A stretch of DNA of 64,000 nucleotides, taken from positions 22,190-86,189 of the forward strand of contig NZ_BDAX01000036.1 in NCBI RefSeq assembly GCF_001612665.1, in the 5' to 3' direction. Position 1 is the stretch's first letter, and every line of letters starts with the position of its first letter. The notes beneath the pieces are model-generated. The model made no database searches. It worked only from the letters and a program-made list of their open reading frames with translations, and was not told the DNA's origin. Below, piece after piece: positions 24,557 to 34,089 of this stretch. The position numbers and the translations under genes were made by a program. This DNA comes from Nocardia alba NBRC 108234 (GTDB lineage: Bacteria; Actinomycetota; Actinomycetes; Mycobacteriales; Mycobacteriaceae).

Positions 24557-25936
24557 ATGGCCGGAGGCGAATCCGATGTGGGTCGCGTCATGCCGTTCGC
24601 TCGGCCCAAGCCCCCGCGAGACGGTAATCCACCCACGGGTCGGGTAGTACGCAGCGCCCGCTTGGCCGCGGTACCGGTGGCCTATGCGGGCCGCCGCATC
24701 GCGGGGTTCGGCAAACGCGCCGCGGGTCGCGACCCCGCCGCCGTGGACCGCGACATCCGCCTTCGCACCGCCGAACACCTCTTCCAGGTACTCGGCGAAC
24801 TCAAGGGCTGTGTCGCGAAACTGGGCCAGCTCCTCGGCCTGCTCGAACTCGGACTCGCCCCCGACCTGGCCGAGCCCTACCGCCAAGCCCTTGCCCGACT
24901 GCACGATTCGGCACCGGCGATGCTGCCCGGCGCAGTCCACGCCGAGCTCGCCACCCATCTCGGCCCGCACTGGCGCTCGCTGTTCCTCGAATTCGACGAC
25001 CGCGCCTCCGCCGCGGCCTCCGTCGGCCAGGTCCATCGCGCCCGCTGGCACGACGGGACCCAGGTGGCGGTCAAGGTCATGTACCCCGGTGCCCGCCGCG
25101 CGGTTCTGGCCGACCTGCAGGCCCTGCGTCGCGCGACACCGCTGTTCACCGCACTGCTCCCCGGCGCCGACACCCGCCCGGTCGTGGAGGCGCTGTGCGA
25201 GGAGATCCGCGACGAACTGGACTACGCCCGCGAGGCCGTCAACCAGCGCGCCTTCGCCGCCGCCTTCGCCGATGACCCCGATGTGGTGGTGAGCCGGGTG
25301 ATCGCCCAGCGCGGCGACGTGCTGGTCACCGAATGGCTCGACGGGACTCCCCTGTCCCGGTTGATCATTCGTGGCGATGCCGACGAACTCGACCGGCTCG
25401 GCGTGCTGATCATGCGATTCCTGTTCTCCGCCCCCGCCCGCGGCGCCCTCGTCTACGGGGACCCGCACCCCGGCAATTTCCTTCGCATGCCCGACGGGCG
25501 CCTCGGCGTCGTCGACTTCGGCGCCTGCACCCCGTGGCCCGGTACCTTTCTCGATGTCGCGAGCGACGTGGGCGCCGCCGTCATCGCCGACTCCCCCGCC
25601 GACCTCGAGGCCGCGATCCGCCGCCACGGCTTCGTCGCCCCCGGGCGCGAACTCGACATCGCCACGGTCGTCGCGCGCCTGCGACCGGTCCGCGACGCCC
25701 TCCTCGCCCCCACCTACCCGCTCTCGGCCGACTGGCTGCGCGAACAGGTCCGCCTCGTCACCGACCTCCGCCTGACCAACGTCCTGCGCCAACTCACCAT
25801 GCCCCCCGCCCACACCCCTATCCTGCGGTCCTTCCTCGGCGGCGTGGCTGTGCTGTGCCAACTCCACACCGCGGTCCCGCTGCGCGCCGAGTGCACCCGC
25901 TGGTATCCCGAAACCGCCGCCGCCGCGGGTTTGTAG
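24557..25936 (+). CDS. ABC1/UbiB-type atypical kinase
   Basis: 459 aa. Family signature: the KxGQ helix CVAKLGQLLGLL, the Ala-rich nucleotide loop ASAAASVGQVHRA in place of a Gly-rich loop, VAVKVMYPGA with the conserved Lys, ExD-type region EIRDELDYAREA, GDPHPGNFLRM and VVDFGA. Proteins of this family act as ATPases linked to quinone or isoprenoid lipids. ATG 24557 follows GGTGGG; the open frame runs upstream to 24422 without family sequence. A TAGCCT -10 box is present at about 24497. The physiological substrate here is not known. Confidence 0.92.
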   Translation: MAGGESDVGRVMPFARPKPPRDGNPPTGRVVRSARLAAVPVAYAGRRIAGFGKRAAGRDPAAVDRDIRLRTAEHLFQVLGELKGCVAKLGQLLGLLELGLAPDLAEPYRQALARLHDSAPAMLPGAVHAELATHLGPHWRSLFLEFDDRASAAASVGQVHRARWHDGTQVAVKVMYPGARRAVLADLQALRRATPLFTALLPGADTRPVVEALCEEIRDELDYAREAVNQRAFAAAFADDPDVVVSRVIAQRGDVLVTEWLDGTPLSRLIIRGDADELDRLGVLIMRFLFSAPARGALVYGDPHPGNFLRMPDGRLGVVDFGACTPWPGTFLDVASDVGAAVIADSPADLEAAIRRHGFVAPGRELDIATVVARLRPVRDALLAPTYPLSADWLREQVRLVTDLRLTNVLRQLTMPPAHTPILRSFLGGVAVLCQLHTAVPLRAECTRWYPETAAAAGL

Positions 25937-26034
25937 ACCCAGCCTTCGCAGTTAGGCCCGTCGTCCGGCATCGTTCATGTTCTGTTGCCTCGCTAACGAC
26001 CGCGTGTTCGGACCGGTGGCGCACCGTGAGGTGC

Positions 26035-27588
26035 ATGGCTGTCCCGGATTTCGCGATATCTCGGCGCACGCTGCTGCGCGCAACCGCTCTCGGCGTGGTG
26101 ACCGCTCCCGCCCTGGTGGCCTGTGGCGATGGTGGACCCGCTCTCGTGCGAGCCAGGCCCACCCTCACCCACGGGATCGCGGTCGGAGATCCGCGCAGCG
26201 ACGGCGCGCTGATCTGGGCGCGGTCGGACATCCCCGCGACGCTGGTGGTGGAGACCTCGGCGAGCGAGAAGTTCACCGACGTCAAGCGATTCACCGGGCC
26301 GCTGCTCACCCCCGCTACCGACGGCACCGGGCGGGTGCGGGTGAACGGTCTGCCCGCCGGACAGCTCGTGCACTACCGCGTGCGCCTCGACGGCGAGAGC
26401 GGCGCGAGCTCGGAAACGCTCACCGGCGTGTTCCGCACGGCGCCGACCGCGCCCGCCGACATCTCGCTGCTGTGGTCCGGTGACGTCGCGGGCCAGGGCT
26501 TCGGGATCAACCCCGACCTCGGCGGCATGAAGGTGTTCTCCGCCATGGCCGCTCGCGATCCACACCTGTTCCTGCACTCCGGGGACAGCATCTACGCCGA
26601 CAACGCGCTCAAAGAGTCGGTGACGCTGCCCGACGGCCGGATCTGGCGCAACATCACCGCCGAGGCGAAGAACGCCCCGGCCGAAACCCTCGACCAGTTC
26701 CGCGGCAACTACGCCTACAACCTCACCGACGACAACTACCGCCGGTTCAACGCCGCCGTCGCCCAGATCGTCGGGTGGGACGATCACGAGACCACCAACA
26801 ACTGGTCTCCCGGCGGCACGGTGGCCGCCGACAAGGGCTACGCCGAGCGCAGCATGGACACCCTCGCGACGCGCTCCTGGCAGGCCTTCCACGAGTGGAT
26901 GCCGCTGGAGCCGAAGGAGGCCGTCGACGGGCGTCTCTACCGCAAGATCTCCTACGGCCCACTGCTCGACGTGTTCGTCCTGGACATGCGCGCCTACAAG
27001 GACGCCAACACCGCGAACACCGCGCCCCAGGGCCAGATCCTCGGCGCCGCCCAGATCACGTGGCTCACCGACGGTCTGCGCGACTCCAAGGCCACCTGGA
27101 AGATCGTGGCCGCCGATCTGCCGTTGGGCGTCGTGGTCCCCGACGGCAAGACCGACTTCGAAGGCCCCGCCAACGCCGCCCCCGGCGCACCCTCGGGTCG
27201 TGAAACCGAGATCGCCCGGGTGCTCTCGGCGATCAAGGCGAACAAGGTCGCCGACGTCGTCTGGCTCACCGCCGATGTCCACTACACCGCCGCGCACCAT
27301 TACTCGCCCGCCCGGGCCGCCTTCACCGATTTCGACGAGTTCTGGGAGTTCGTCTCGGGTCCGCTCAACGCCGGCGCGTTCGGCCCCAACCCCCTCGATC
27401 CCACCTTCGGACCCGAAGCGGTCTACGTCCACGCGCCGCCCACCGCGAACACCTCCCCGATGGATCCGGAGTACCAGCACTTCGGCGAGGTGCGAATCGA
27501 CGGCCGCAGCGCGGAAATGACCGTCAACTTGTGCGATGCGACCGGAAAGGTCCTGTTCGCCAAGCAACTGACGCCTACGCGGAAATAG
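26035..27588 (+). CDS. phoD: Tat-exported PhoD-type alkaline phosphatase
   Basis: 517 aa. Twin-arginine signal ISRRTLLRATALGVVTAPALVACG with a cysteine at the end (a possible lipobox, VACG). An N-terminal Ig-like PhoD domain is followed by the metallophosphoesterase core: LLWSGDVAGQGFG, FLHSGDSIYAD, VGWDDHETTNNW and VWLTADVHYTAAHHY. The enzyme should be Ca/Fe-dependent and release phosphate from mono- and diesters outside the membrane, typically under phosphate limitation. ATG 26035 has GTGAGG upstream; the frame reading far upstream across the ABC1 gene is a shadow. Confidence 0.93.
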   Translation: MAVPDFAISRRTLLRATALGVVTAPALVACGDGGPALVRARPTLTHGIAVGDPRSDGALIWARSDIPATLVVETSASEKFTDVKRFTGPLLTPATDGTGRVRVNGLPAGQLVHYRVRLDGESGASSETLTGVFRTAPTAPADISLLWSGDVAGQGFGINPDLGGMKVFSAMAARDPHLFLHSGDSIYADNALKESVTLPDGRIWRNITAEAKNAPAETLDQFRGNYAYNLTDDNYRRFNAAVAQIVGWDDHETTNNWSPGGTVAADKGYAERSMDTLATRSWQAFHEWMPLEPKEAVDGRLYRKISYGPLLDVFVLDMRAYKDANTANTAPQGQILGAAQITWLTDGLRDSKATWKIVAADLPLGVVVPDGKTDFEGPANAAPGAPSGRETEIARVLSAIKANKVADVVWLTADVHYTAAHHYSPARAAFTDFDEFWEFVSGPLNAGAFGPNPLDPTFGPEAVYVHAPPTANTSPMDPEYQHFGEVRIDGRSAEMTVNLCDATGKVLFAKQLTPTRK

Positions 27589-27639
27589 GTGCGAAGTACC
27601 CTGCGCACGAACCGCGCACGTGTGGTTAGCTATGCGGTC

Positions 27640-28911
27640 ATGGGCACGCCGCATACCGTCATCTCCGAAGAATATCTCCCCACCGATACGGCGGATGTCG
27701 TTCGCACTGTGCGTAATTCGCGCGGACGGTCGGAACGGTTGACGGTGCGCGGCGGTGAACAGACCGAAGAGTCCTATGGCCTGACCGATCAGCGCGCGGC
27801 GCTCTCGCTGCGCAAGATGAACTCGGTGCTCGACATCAACCTGGGTCGGCGCACCGTGCGCGTGCAGGCGGGCGCGAAGCTGTCCGAGATCGACCGCCGT
27901 CTCGGCGCGCACGGCCTCGGCCTGCCGGTGGTCGGCGATCATCGCGACATCACCGCGGGCGGCTTCGCCTCGGTCGGCGGGGTGAGCACCGCCTCGCACC
28001 GCTACGGCATGTTCATCGACCAGATCGTCGACCTCGAGTACGTCGATCCCGACGGCCGGATCGGCACCTGCGGGCGCGGTCACCACACCGAGCGGTTCCA
28101 TCGCATCCTGGGCGCGGGCGGGCGCGCCGGGATCATCACCGCCCTCACCCTCGATGTGGTCGAGGTCGACAAAGACCACACCATGCTCACCACCGACGCC
28201 GACCGGTTCCTCGACTTCGACTCCTTCGTCGAGCACGCGACCAACGAGATCACCAACCCCGGCAGCGCGGCCCTGCAGGTGGGCCGCTGGGTCGATACCG
28301 CCCCACTGAAGGTGGCGCGCCCGGTCGGCACCGGCCAGGTGACCCTCGGCGCCGTCCGTTTCGGCCAGTGGTCGAGCCTGTACCCCACCGCCCCCACCCG
28401 TGGCCTGCGGGCCCGGCGCGAGGTCGGCACGCGGACCCGGAAGTCGTTGGGCGCCATCGCTTCCGCTGCGGGCGGGCGCGCGGGCATGCCGGTACGCAAC
28501 GCGGCGGCGGGCGCGCTGATGTTCGCCCCGAAGGTCCTCACGATGCGCGACGCGGAGTACCTCGCCGATACCGTCATCAACTCCTCCGAACGCGGCCCCG
28601 CCTACCGCGTCGGCGTGTTCGCCCCGCTCGCCAACTACGGCTCGGTCTTCTACGGCCTGCACGACCTGTTCTCCGCGCACCGCGAACGCTCGGGCTGCTT
28701 CACCGTCATCTCCGCGATGACCTACGGCGTGCGCTCGGAGTACCTGCGCGCCGAAGCCGCCGCCCGCGGCCTCACCCCCGCCGACTACGGCCTGATCACC
28801 TTCACCTGCCGCCTGCGCCCCTCGGCCCTGCCCTCGGAGCAACTGCGCGAGATCGTCGCCGGCATCGACGACATCTGCCGCTCGGAGCAGGGCCTGCGCT
28901 ACAGCGTGTAG
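27640..28911 (+). CDS. FAD-linked oxidase (PCMH-type FAD-binding domain)
   Basis: 423 aa. N-terminal PCMH fold: RLTVRGGEQTEESYGL, NLGRRTVRVQAGAKLSEIDRRL, LPVVGDHRDITAGGFASVGG and GMFIDQIVDLEYVDPDGRI, as in D-lactate and L-gulonolactone-type oxidases that bind FAD. There is no His covalent-attachment motif of the BBE kind that I can see. The C-terminal half is less conserved and the substrate cannot be read from the sequence. ATG 27640 is preferred over GTG 27589 or 27622 as the first codon of the PCMH domain. A strong terminator follows 15 bp after the stop. Confidence 0.82.
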   Translation: MGTPHTVISEEYLPTDTADVVRTVRNSRGRSERLTVRGGEQTEESYGLTDQRAALSLRKMNSVLDINLGRRTVRVQAGAKLSEIDRRLGAHGLGLPVVGDHRDITAGGFASVGGVSTASHRYGMFIDQIVDLEYVDPDGRIGTCGRGHHTERFHRILGAGGRAGIITALTLDVVEVDKDHTMLTTDADRFLDFDSFVEHATNEITNPGSAALQVGRWVDTAPLKVARPVGTGQVTLGAVRFGQWSSLYPTAPTRGLRARREVGTRTRKSLGAIASAAGGRAGMPVRNAAAGALMFAPKVLTMRDAEYLADTVINSSERGPAYRVGVFAPLANYGSVFYGLHDLFSAHRERSGCFTVISAMTYGVRSEYLRAEAAARGLTPADYGLITFTCRLRPSALPSEQLREIVAGIDDICRSEQGLRYSV

Positions 28912-28925
28912 CCGGCAACGACGAA

Positions 28926-28965
28926 GAAAGCCCCCACCGAAACAAAGAACCCGGTGGGGGCTTTC
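28926..28965 (+). terminator. Rho-independent terminator after FAD-linked oxidase
   Basis: Perfect 14-bp stem, arms 28926-28939 (GAAAGCCCCCACCG) and 28952-28965, with a 12-nt loop and a CTTTCTC tail. Confidence 0.85.
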
Positions 28966-29009
28966 TCATTTCTCATTCCACACGAACGCAACCCGGTGAG
29001 GGCCGACCC

Positions 29010-29152
29010 CGAGGAGGCATCGCGAGCGCAGCGAGCGTCGCGGCCGCCCCGAGGAAAAACGACCCGAGACAATGCACCGCAGGTGCGAGTCTCGGGTCGT
29101 TTTTCATCGAGGCCCAGGGGCCGCGACTCGAGCGCGCCAGCGCTCCAAAATC
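29010..29152. repeat. Composite intergenic repeat, copy B
   Basis: Second copy of the element at 3541-3682, again in the gap before a minus-strand gene's stop codon. It has the same GAGGAGG...TCGCGGCCG left block, a different central terminator (29055-29104), and the same right block ending GAGCGC-GCCA-GCGCTC (29130-29145) about 7 bp from the ctaF stop. Both copies have the same orientation. Confidence 0.75.
29055..29104. terminator. Bidirectional terminator before ctaF
   Basis: 16-bp perfect stem, arms AAAAACGACCCGAGAC (29055-29070) and 29089-29104, with an inner GCACC-GCA-GGTGC hairpin. A-run on one side and T-run on the other make it a true bidirectional rho-independent terminator. Confidence 0.88.
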
Positions 29153-29569
29153 TCAGTGCTTTTCGGCACCCAGGTAGTACTCGAAGACCAGGCCGGCGGC
29201 GGCGGTGAGCACGAGCACCACGCCGAGACCGATCAGCCAGAACTGGAAGAACGCCAGGCCGAGCGCGGTCACCGAACCGGCACCCGCGAGCAGGATGGGC
29301 CAGAAGCTACCGGGCGAGAAGAAGCCCAGGTCACCGGCACCGTCGACGATCTCGGCCTCTTCGTAGTCCTCGGGTCGCAGGTCGATGCGACGCGCGACGA
29401 ACCGGAAGTAGGTGCCGATGATCAGCGACAGGCCCGCGGTCAGCACGATCGCGGTGGTGCCCGCCCACTCGATGCCGGTGCGCGACTGGGCGGTGAAGAA
29501 GCCGTAGACGATGCCCACCAGGATGAAGAACGCCGTGAGCAGTTCGAAGATCCGCGCTTCGATCCTCAT
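29153..29569 (-). CDS. ctaF: Cytochrome c oxidase subunit IV (actinobacterial)
   Basis: 138-aa membrane protein of the aa3 oxidase, the actinobacteria-specific small subunit (Rv2199c). Four hydrophobic segments: ELLTAFFILVGIVYGFF, TTAIVLTAGLSLIIGTYF, SFWPILLAGAGSVTALGLAFF and WLIGLGVVLVLTAAAGLVFEYY. It starts 10 bp after ctaC and both are on the same transcript. Its partners CtaE and QcrCAB are 20 kb away in this window. Confidence 0.93.
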   Translation of the reverse strand: MRIEARIFELLTAFFILVGIVYGFFTAQSRTGIEWAGTTAIVLTAGLSLIIGTYFRFVARRIDLRPEDYEEAEIVDGAGDLGFFSPGSFWPILLAGAGSVTALGLAFFQFWLIGLGVVLVLTAAAGLVFEYYLGAEKH

Positions 29570-29579
29570 ATCAGAATCC

Positions 29580-30674
29580 TCACTTGCTCTCGTTCACCGA
29601 AGCGCTCTTGGCGTCGCGCTTGGTGTTGAAGGGGTACGTGGAGGTGGCCACCGGCGACTCGCCGATCGATGCCAGCGCCTCACCGTTGGTCTTGCCGTCG
29701 ATGCGCGCCTGCATGTACTTGGCGTACTTCTCCGGCGTGACCGCGCGGACCTCGAAGTTCATCATCGAGTGGTAGGTGCCGCACATCTCGGCGCAGCGGC
29801 CGACGAACGCGCCTTCCTTCTCGATCTCGGAGATCTGGAAGACGTTGTCGGAATGGTTTTCCTTCGGGTTCGGCATCACGTCGCGCTTGAACAGGAACTC
29901 CGGCACCCAGAAGGCGTGGATCACGTCGGCGGCGGCGAGCTGGAACTCGATGCGCTTACCGGTCGGCAGCACCAGGACCGGAATCTCTTCGGTGGAGCCG
30001 AAGGTCTCGACCTTGTCGTAGTGCAGGTACGAGAGGATGTCGTTGGCCGGCTTGCCGTGCACGGGACCCGGCTGCGGGTGGCCCTTGTCGTTCTTGAGCT
30101 CACGGTATTCGGCGAGCTGCTCTTCGTTCAGCAGCTCCTTCTCCGTGTCGATGCCGTTCCAGGTGAGTCCGCCGACGTTGTTGATGTTGCGGTAGCCGAA
30201 CTTCCAGTTCCACTGGAAGGCGGTCACGTCGACGGTGACATCCGGGTTGTCGGTCTTCTCGTGCACGTAGTTCTGCACGACCACGGTGAAGTAGAACAGC
30301 ACCGCGATGATCACGAACGGGATCGCCGTGTAGGTCAGCTCGAGCGACACGTTGTAGCCGGTCTGGCGCGGGAACTCCGGGGAGTTCTTGCGCTTGCGGT
30401 GGAAGATGACCGTCCAGAAGGTCAGGCCCCAGACCAGCACGCCCATGGCGAGCGCGGCCAGCACCGACCAGGTCCACAGCTCACGCATGCGGGTGGCCTG
30501 CGGGGTGATACCCGACGGCCAGCCGAACCGGAGCCAAACATTGTCGATCGAGCAGCCCGAGACGAGCATCGCGGTGATCCCCAGGGACACCGCCAGCCCG
30601 GCCCGCCGAAGGACCCGGCCCTGCCGGCCCTTCTCGGGTCGTGCCCCGATCTCTTCGCTCGCCTTGTGCGCCAC
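29580..30674 (-). CDS. ctaC: Cytochrome c oxidase subunit II, lipoprotein precursor
   Basis: Subunit II of the aa3 oxidase carrying the CuA electron-entry site, 364 aa. A lipobox, MLVSGCSID, marks it as a lipoprotein; two membrane helices follow (WSVLAALAMGVLVWGLTFW and AIPFVIIAVLFYFTVVV). The CuA ligands are in GRCAEMCGTYHSMM (C-x3-C-x3-H-x2-M). GTG 30674 is chosen because AGGAAGG stands 7 bases before; GTG 30680 and ATG 30701 are in frame but worse placed. The first gene of the ctaC-ctaF pair, divergent from asnB. Confidence 0.94.
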   Translation of the reverse strand: MAHKASEEIGARPEKGRQGRVLRRAGLAVSLGITAMLVSGCSIDNVWLRFGWPSGITPQATRMRELWTWSVLAALAMGVLVWGLTFWTVIFHRKRKNSPEFPRQTGYNVSLELTYTAIPFVIIAVLFYFTVVVQNYVHEKTDNPDVTVDVTAFQWNWKFGYRNINNVGGLTWNGIDTEKELLNEEQLAEYRELKNDKGHPQPGPVHGKPANDILSYLHYDKVETFGSTEEIPVLVLPTGKRIEFQLAAADVIHAFWVPEFLFKRDVMPNPKENHSDNVFQISEIEKEGAFVGRCAEMCGTYHSMMNFEVRAVTPEKYAKYMQARIDGKTNGEALASIGESPVATSTYPFNTKRDAKSASVNESK

Positions 30675-31051
30675 GCTCACGCCTTCCTGGTCGCCACACA
30701 TTCCGACACATTGCGTCGTCCGGGCGGCGATTCGCCCGTTCCGACACCTCTTCACAGCAGTTTCAGGTCTTGTCGAAGTATTGCCGCTGTGACGCCTGCA
30801 CACCTGAGAAGGACCTGAGTACTACGCAGCGTAGACCAAAGCGGGCACTGTCTTGTCGCGGGGTCACTTTCGACACTCCGCCGTGCTCTCACCGATCATC
30901 GCGACCTGCGGTTTGGCCCTCGTCTGGTCGCTACGTACCCCGCGCGAGCGGGCGAGCGCGGCGTGTCGGGCAGACGTGCGGCATACTCGGACACAGCGTT
31001 TCGGCCGTTTGTGGCCACCCATCATCGAACGAGAGAAGGTTGGGCGACACC
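30675..31051. promoter_or_regulatory. Divergent ctaC/asnB promoter region
   Basis: 377 bp with no gene. A 13-bp palindrome, CTACGC-A-GCGTAG, lies at 30822-30834. The promoters of both genes must lie here, but no -35/-10 pair stands out clearly. Confidence 0.4.
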
Positions 31052-32995
31052 GTGTGCGGACTGCTCGGATTCCTGACAGCTGATTCCGCGACGACCGCGG
31101 TGGTCGATCAGGTGTACGACGCGCTGCACTGCCAGCGGCATCGTGGCCCGGACGAGAAGGGCACCTGGCACGACGATCACATGATCTTCGGGTTCAACCG
31201 CCTGTCCATCATCGATATCGAGCACTCGCACCAGCCGTTGCGCTGGGGCCCGGCGGACAACCCGCAGCGCTACGCGATGACCTTCAACGGCGAGATCTAC
31301 AACTACCTCGAGTTGCGCGAGCAGTTGGCGGCCGAGCACGGGGCCGAATTCCCCGATGCCGGGATCTTCGCTACCGACGGTGACGGTGAGGCCATCGTGG
31401 CCGCCTTCCATTTCTGGGGCCCCGAGGCCGTGCGCAAGCTGCGCGGCATGTTCGCGTTCGCCATCTGGGACACCGAGACCTCGCAGCTGTTCCTCGCCCG
31501 CGATCCCTTCGGCATCAAGCCGCTGTTCATCGCGACCGGCCCCGGCGGCACCGCCTTCGCCAGCGAGAAGAAGAGCCTGCTGGAACTGCTCACCCCGCTG
31601 GAACTGTCCGACGAGCTGGACCCGCGTGCGCTCGAGCACTACACGGTGTTGCAGTACGTGCCGGAGCCCGAGACGCTGCACCGCAGTATCCGCCGCCTCG
31701 AGTCCGGCACCTACGCCACGGTGCAGGTCGGCCAGGAGCCGGTCACGACCCGCTACTTCCGCCCCGACTTCCGGGTTCGCCCGTTCGCCGCGGGCTCGGA
31801 GCAGGCTCGCTACGCCGAGATCGCCGCGGCGCTGGAGGACTCGGTCGCCAAGCACATGCGCGCCGATGTCACCGTCGGTTCGTTCCTGTCGGGCGGCATC
31901 GACTCCACCGCCATCGCCGCGCTGGCGATGCGCCACAACCCGAAGCTGATCACCTTCACCACCGGGTTCGAGCGCGAGGGGTACTCCGAGGTCGACGTGG
32001 CCGCCGAGAGCGCCGAGCTGATCGGCGCCCGCCACATCGTCAAGGTGGTCTCGCCCGCCGAGTTCGCCGCCGCGATCCCCGAGATCGTCTGGTACCTCGA
32101 CGAACCCGTCGCCGACCCGGCCCTGGTCCCGCTGTACTTCGTGGCCAAGGAAGCCCGCAAGCACGTCAAGGTGGTGCTTTCCGGCGAGGGCGCCGACGAG
32201 CTGTTCGGCGGCTACACGATCTACCGGGAACCGTTGTCGCTCAAGCCTTTCGAATACCTGCCCGCCGGTGCGCGCAAGCTGCTCGGCAAGCTCGGCGACA
32301 AGATCCCCGACGGTAAGCGCGGCAAGTCGCTGCTGCAGCGCGGCTCGCTGCGCCTAGAGGACCGCTACTACGGCAATGCCCGCAGCTTCAACGACGCCCA
32401 GCTGCGCGCGGTCCTGCGCGACTTCCGTCCCGAGTGGACTCACCAGGACGTCACCGCGCCGATCTACGCCCAGTCCGCGGACTGGGACCCGGTCGCGCGC
32501 ATGCAGCACCTCGACCTGTTCACCTGGCTGCGCGGCGACATCCTGGTCAAGGCCGACAAGATGACCATGGCCAACTCCCTGGAACTGCGCGTGCCGTTCC
32601 TGGACAACGAGGTCATGCGCGTCGCCGAGGGCATCCCGTTCGATCAGAAGATCACCAAGAACACCTCGAAGTACGCGCTGCGCCAGGCCCTGGACGGTAT
32701 CGTCCCCGACCACGTCCTGCATCGCGCCAAGCTCGGCTTCCCGGTCCCGCTGCGGCACTGGCTGCGCGGCACCGAACTCTACGACTGGGCCGAAACCCAG
32801 ATCGCCGAGTCCCAGACCGACCACCTGCTGCACAAACCGGCCGTCCTGCAGATGCTGCGCGACCACAAGGCAGGCGTCTCCGACCACAGCCGCCGCCTCT
32901 GGACCGTCCTGGTCTTCATGGTCTGGCACGGCATCTTCGTCGAAGACCGCATCAAGCCCGAGATCCAGGAACCGGTCTACCCCGTCTCGCTGTAG
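31052..32995 (+). CDS. asnB: Glutamine-hydrolysing asparagine synthetase
   Basis: 647 aa. N-terminal class II glutaminase with Cys as residue 2 (GTG-TGC-GGA), which becomes the catalytic N-terminal nucleophile; this fixes the start at GTG 31052 and rules out TTG 31040. Further features: RHRGPDEKGTW, FNGEIYNYLELR, then the ATP-pyrophosphatase domain with SFLSGGIDSTAIAAL and LSGEGADELFGGY. It converts aspartate to asparagine or amidates a cell-wall residue; the Rv2201 relative sits at the same place next to ctaC. The mycobacterial AsnB is linked to amidation of peptidoglycan diaminopimelate, which may apply here. Confidence 0.95.
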   Translation: MCGLLGFLTADSATTAVVDQVYDALHCQRHRGPDEKGTWHDDHMIFGFNRLSIIDIEHSHQPLRWGPADNPQRYAMTFNGEIYNYLELREQLAAEHGAEFPDAGIFATDGDGEAIVAAFHFWGPEAVRKLRGMFAFAIWDTETSQLFLARDPFGIKPLFIATGPGGTAFASEKKSLLELLTPLELSDELDPRALEHYTVLQYVPEPETLHRSIRRLESGTYATVQVGQEPVTTRYFRPDFRVRPFAAGSEQARYAEIAAALEDSVAKHMRADVTVGSFLSGGIDSTAIAALAMRHNPKLITFTTGFEREGYSEVDVAAESAELIGARHIVKVVSPAEFAAAIPEIVWYLDEPVADPALVPLYFVAKEARKHVKVVLSGEGADELFGGYTIYREPLSLKPFEYLPAGARKLLGKLGDKIPDGKRGKSLLQRGSLRLEDRYYGNARSFNDAQLRAVLRDFRPEWTHQDVTAPIYAQSADWDPVARMQHLDLFTWLRGDILVKADKMTMANSLELRVPFLDNEVMRVAEGIPFDQKITKNTSKYALRQALDGIVPDHVLHRAKLGFPVPLRHWLRGTELYDWAETQIAESQTDHLLHKPAVLQMLRDHKAGVSDHSRRLWTVLVFMVWHGIFVEDRIKPEIQEPVYPVSL

Positions 32996-33002
32996 ACAGA
33001 TA

Positions 33003-33042
33003 GCGAACACCCCCTGGATCGAAAGATCCAGGGGGTGTTCGC
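33003..33042. terminator. Bidirectional terminator between asnB and the sugar kinase gene
   Basis: Perfect 18-bp stem, arms 33003-33020 and 33025-33042, closed by a GAAA tetraloop (GNRA type). Lies between convergent genes. Confidence 0.9.
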
Positions 33043-33052
33043 GTTCTGTCCG

Positions 33053-34021
33053 TCAGAGCAGGACGGCCAGGTCGTCGGCGGCGTCGGAGCCGTAGGCCTT
33101 GGTGATGCGTTCGAGGGCGTCTTCGGTGTTGAGGGTCCACTCCTGGGTGCCGGTGGTTTCCAGGATGAGCACGGCGATCAGGGAGCCGAGCTGGGCGGCG
33201 CGTTCCAGCGACAGGCCGGCGCGGTGGGCGGTGAGGAAGCCCGCGCGGAAACCGTCACCGACGCCGGTCGGGTCGACCTTGGCCACCTCGGGGACAACGC
33301 CGACGCGGACCTCGGTGCCGTCGGTGTCGACGACGAGTACCCCTTCCGAGCCCAGCGTGGTGACCCGGATGCCGACCTTGGCGGTGATGTCGGCTTCGCT
33401 GAGGCCGGTCTTCTGCTGCAGCAGAGCCCACTCGTATTTGTTGGTGAACAGGTAGGTGGCGCCGTCGACCAGTTCGGTCGCCTGCTCGCCGTCGAGGCGG
33501 GCCAACTGCTGGGACGGGTCCGCCGCGTAGGCGATGCCCTGTGCCTTGGCCTGGCGGGTGTGCGCGACCATCGCGTCGGGGTCGTTCGCGCCGACCAGCA
33601 CGAGGTCGACATCGTGGGCGGCGGCGATCGCGGCGATGTCGATATCGCGCGCCTCGCTCATCGCACCCGGGTAGAACGACGCGATCTGCGCCATCGTCTC
33701 ATCGGTGGTGCAGACGAACCGGGCGGTGTGCGAGGTCGCGGAGACATGCACCGCGGAGCAGTCGACGCCGCTGTTCTCCAGCCACTGCCGGTACTCGGCG
33801 AAGTCGGCGCCGACAGCGCCGACCAGTACCGGACGCTGCTTCAGCAGGCCCATCGCGTACGCGATATTGCCCGCCACTCCGCCTCGGCGGATCTGCAGAT
33901 CGTCGACGAGGAAGCTCAGGGACACATGATCGAGTTGATCGGCGAGCAGCGCATCGGCGAACCGGCCGGGGAAGCGCATGAGGTGGTCGGTGGCGATGGA
34001 TGCGGACACGGCAACAGGCAC
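33053..34021 (-). CDS. adoK: PfkB-family adenosine kinase-type carbohydrate kinase
   Basis: 322 aa, closely resembling mycobacterial AdoK (Rv2202c), which phosphorylates adenosine to AMP for purine salvage. ASIATDHLMRFPGRF at the N-terminus, GGVAGNIAYAMGLL, ADPSQQLARL, YLFTNKYEW and the PfkB signature DPTGVGDGFRAGFL (anion hole and catalytic Asp) are all conserved. GTG 34021 is chosen because AAGGGG lies about 8 bases upstream and it matches the family N-terminus; the open frame to 34123 adds unrelated residues. Located next to asnB as in mycobacteria. Confidence 0.92.
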   Translation of the reverse strand: MPVAVSASIATDHLMRFPGRFADALLADQLDHVSLSFLVDDLQIRRGGVAGNIAYAMGLLKQRPVLVGAVGADFAEYRQWLENSGVDCSAVHVSATSHTARFVCTTDETMAQIASFYPGAMSEARDIDIAAIAAAHDVDLVLVGANDPDAMVAHTRQAKAQGIAYAADPSQQLARLDGEQATELVDGATYLFTNKYEWALLQQKTGLSEADITAKVGIRVTTLGSEGVLVVDTDGTEVRVGVVPEVAKVDPTGVGDGFRAGFLTAHRAGLSLERAAQLGSLIAVLILETTGTQEWTLNTEDALERITKAYGSDAADDLAVLL

Positions 34022-34061
34022 GAGGCAGGGCCCCTTCGACGCTAGGCGGGGAAAACAGAGA

Positions 34062-34089
34062 AAGTCCGGGACCACGAGATCCCGGACTT
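34062..34089 (-). terminator. Hairpin ahead of adoK
   Basis: AAGTCCGGGA (34062-34071), 8-nt loop, TCCCGGACTT (34080-34089). On the minus strand the stem is followed by a T-rich run, so it works as a terminator for transcripts coming from erpA, or as a leader structure of adoK. Confidence 0.65.

Noticed and set aside
25993..28842. 949-codon open frame on the minus strand across phoD and the FAD-linked oxidase gene
   Set aside because: It is antisense to two genes with clear motifs; long antisense frames are common at this GC content, and its translation is Gly/Val/Asp-rich without domains.
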